From Zygnema cylindricum (taxonomy: Eukaryota > Streptophyta > Zygnematophyceae > Zygnematales > Zygnemataceae): a stretch of DNA of 64,000 nucleotides. The DNA is taken from assembly GCA_037447655.1 (NCBI GenBank), contig JBBHKE010000861.1, forward strand, positions 98,081 to 162,080, given 5' to 3'. Within the stretch, counting starts at the first letter, position 1, and every line of letters begins with the position of its first letter. Both the position numbers and the translations under genes were made by a program. Under the pieces are notes generated by a model. That model was not told the origin of the DNA. It searched no databases and saw nothing but the letters and a program-made list of their open reading frames with translations. Shown piece after piece: positions 62,477-64,000 of the stretch.

Positions 62477-64000
62477 TACTTAGCCTCCATGGTGGATTGA
62501 GCAAAAACCTTTTGTTGTTTGTTGCTCCTCTAACAAGCCCAATCTCCCACATACAACACATATCTAGAAGTACATCTCCTAATAGAAGCATCCCCATAAC
62601 TGGCATCACTCCAAGTGGTGATGTCAATATTGTACCCATCCAAATGCAACCATAGATCATAAGTCCCTATCAGATATGTAAGGGCTCTTTTAGCTTCCTC
62701 CCAATCCATTTTAGTGGGAGCATTGAGACTCCTACTCAACACTCCTATTGCTGCAAGTTAATATGGGCGAGTGCAATTCATAAAGTAGATTAAGTTGCCC
62801 ACTACTTGTCTTTAGGGGATAGTTTGGATGAATTTCTACTCTTCATGACCTAATTCATCATCCAAAATTATAACTCCCTTTGCGAAACTCCCCTCACTTC
62901 CCTTCTTTAGTTCCATTAGAGTGGTAGAAATATTAGCCTTGTCCATCTGAAACTTTTCGAGCATATTCCTATCGGCCTCTTTCTAAGTTAATATGATTAT
63001 GCTCCAATCTTTGTCTCTCTCTACCTAATTTCCCAAAATGTATCTTGCCTCCCCCATATCTTTCATTTCAAATCTACTTTTTAGATCCGTTTTCAGTTTA
63101 TTGATTTTATTCATAGACTTATTCAATATAAGCAAATCATAAACATAAATGGCAATAAAGATGATACCTTCTTTATCTTCAAACAGATAAATTAAGTGAT
63201 CTAAACTGATCTGAATGTATCCCAGACGGGTAAGAAACTCATCAAGCTTCTTGTTCTACTGTGGGGGCGCCTGTTTGAGGCCATAGAGAGACTTGATCAA
63301 TCGGCATACCTTGCTCTCCTCTCCTTCCTCCACGAATCCTTCGAGTTGTCACATCAAGATCTTCTCTTCTAGCTCTCTATGCAAAAAGGCTGTCTTGATA
63401 TCCATCTGGTGCACATCCATGTCTTCCGCTGCCGCCATATTGAAAACACTACAAACGGAGGGAAATTTTAGGACCAGAGCAAAGGTTTCCTCATTGTTGA
63501 TTCCCTCTTTGTGAGTGAACCCTTTGGCCACTAACCACGTTATATTGCGCTCAATGGAGTTATCTGGGTTGAGTTTTAGTTTGATTACCCACTTACACCC
63601 AATTTGCTTTCGGTCAGGTAGGTATTCAATTAACTCTTAAGTATCGACACCCGTAATTAAGGCCATCTCCTCATTAATGGTTGTCTTCCATCGGTTTCCC
63701 TCGGGACAGTTCATAGCCTCTCTATAAGTTTAAGGTTCAACTGGATGAGACAATCATGTTACCTTGTTATTAACTTGTTTTTCTTCTAGCGTTTTGCTGC
63801 TTCTCCTTCCTCCCTCGATATTTGCCACTGGAATAGATAACTCTCGTGGATTTTTTCTAACGAATTTAACTTCTTCCCTCTCTATTGGTTCCGCTTAAAT
63901 CTCCACCATGTCTTCCATCTCTGGCCAGTTTTTCACTTAAGATTCCACTACCGGTTCCTTCCCGCTTTGATCTCTACCTGCAAGATTATCATCTTATCGA
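62477..64000 (-). pseudogene. Copia J RNase H and reverse transcriptase, runs off the window
   Basis: Reading leftward from 64000: a Glu-rich linker with R-R-S-S-K (about 63800), K-L-N-P-D-N-S-I-E-R (63560) and A-K-G-F-T-H-K-E-G-I (63520). Then H-Q-M-D-I-K-T-A-F-L-H (63400), I-K-S-L-Y-G-L-K-Q (about 63280), a degraded catalytic region near 63140, and R-S-L-N-A-P-T-K (62720). RNase H W-S-D-A-S-Y-G-D-A (62610) and Q-S-T-M-E-A (62490) follow, then the TIR insertion. Many stops and frameshifts. It is the closest relative of copia D in the window; integrase, gag and the 5' LTR would lie beyond 64000. Confidence 0.85.

Overview
The window is repeat-dense nuclear DNA from a flowering plant. That call rests on plant-type Ty1/copia and chromovirus Ty3/gypsy elements, a Helitron with an intron-bearing helicase, initiator-tRNA(Met) primer sites, and one host gene exon of the plant CNNM/DUF21 (CBSDUF) family. 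I could not identify the species. No gene in the window other than that exon looks like an intact host gene; nearly everything right of about 4.2 kb is nested transposable elements. Layout: 1-1140 holds the first exon and upstream region of a minus-strand DUF21 gene, with homopolymer T tracts and a degenerate tandem repeat in its first intron. 1141-4225 is non-coding and unusually rich in GTAC motifs. 4226-13261 is a 5'-truncated copia (A) split by a complete related copia (B, TSD AGATG). 13262-14785 is unassigned. 14786-22216 is a decayed minus-strand Helitron split by two solo copia LTRs in opposite orientations (TSDs AAAAC and TAAAG). 23539-29988 is the youngest and best preserved copia (D; equal 1,049-bp LTRs, TSD TGCCA, one frame with two stops), lying beside a GC-rich minisatellite. 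31975-38374 is an older copia (E) abutting a minus-strand copia of another lineage (G, 38375-40664). 41828-51705 is copia F, split by minus-strand copia H (45737-51044). 51706-59055 is a chromodomain gypsy element (I) with an extra reading frame between pol and the 3' LTR. 59056-64000 holds LTR pieces and a minus-strand copia (J) split by a 2.35-kb candidate TIR transposon containing a 1-kb tandem duplication. The most unusual content is a shared architecture of the D/E/F/H/J copia group and its solo LTRs. (1) The gag start codon lies inside the LTR, exactly 20 nt from its end in the D, E, F, solo and 59-kb LTRs. (2) The primer binding site matches the anticodon arm of initiator tRNA(Met), not its 3' end, and is itself translated as part of Gag. 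(3) The LTRs carry tRNA-like A-box/B-box modules antisense to the element, one per LTR in D, E, F and H and two per solo LTR. (4) The transcribed leader contains two or three consecutive stem-loops whose stems covary between subfamilies. (5) Several copies carry stop codons at the same tryptophan codons. Together these suggest a copia clade with a compact LTR/PBS/gag junction and structured leader RNA. The rest of the window records its nesting, ectopic recombination and decay.
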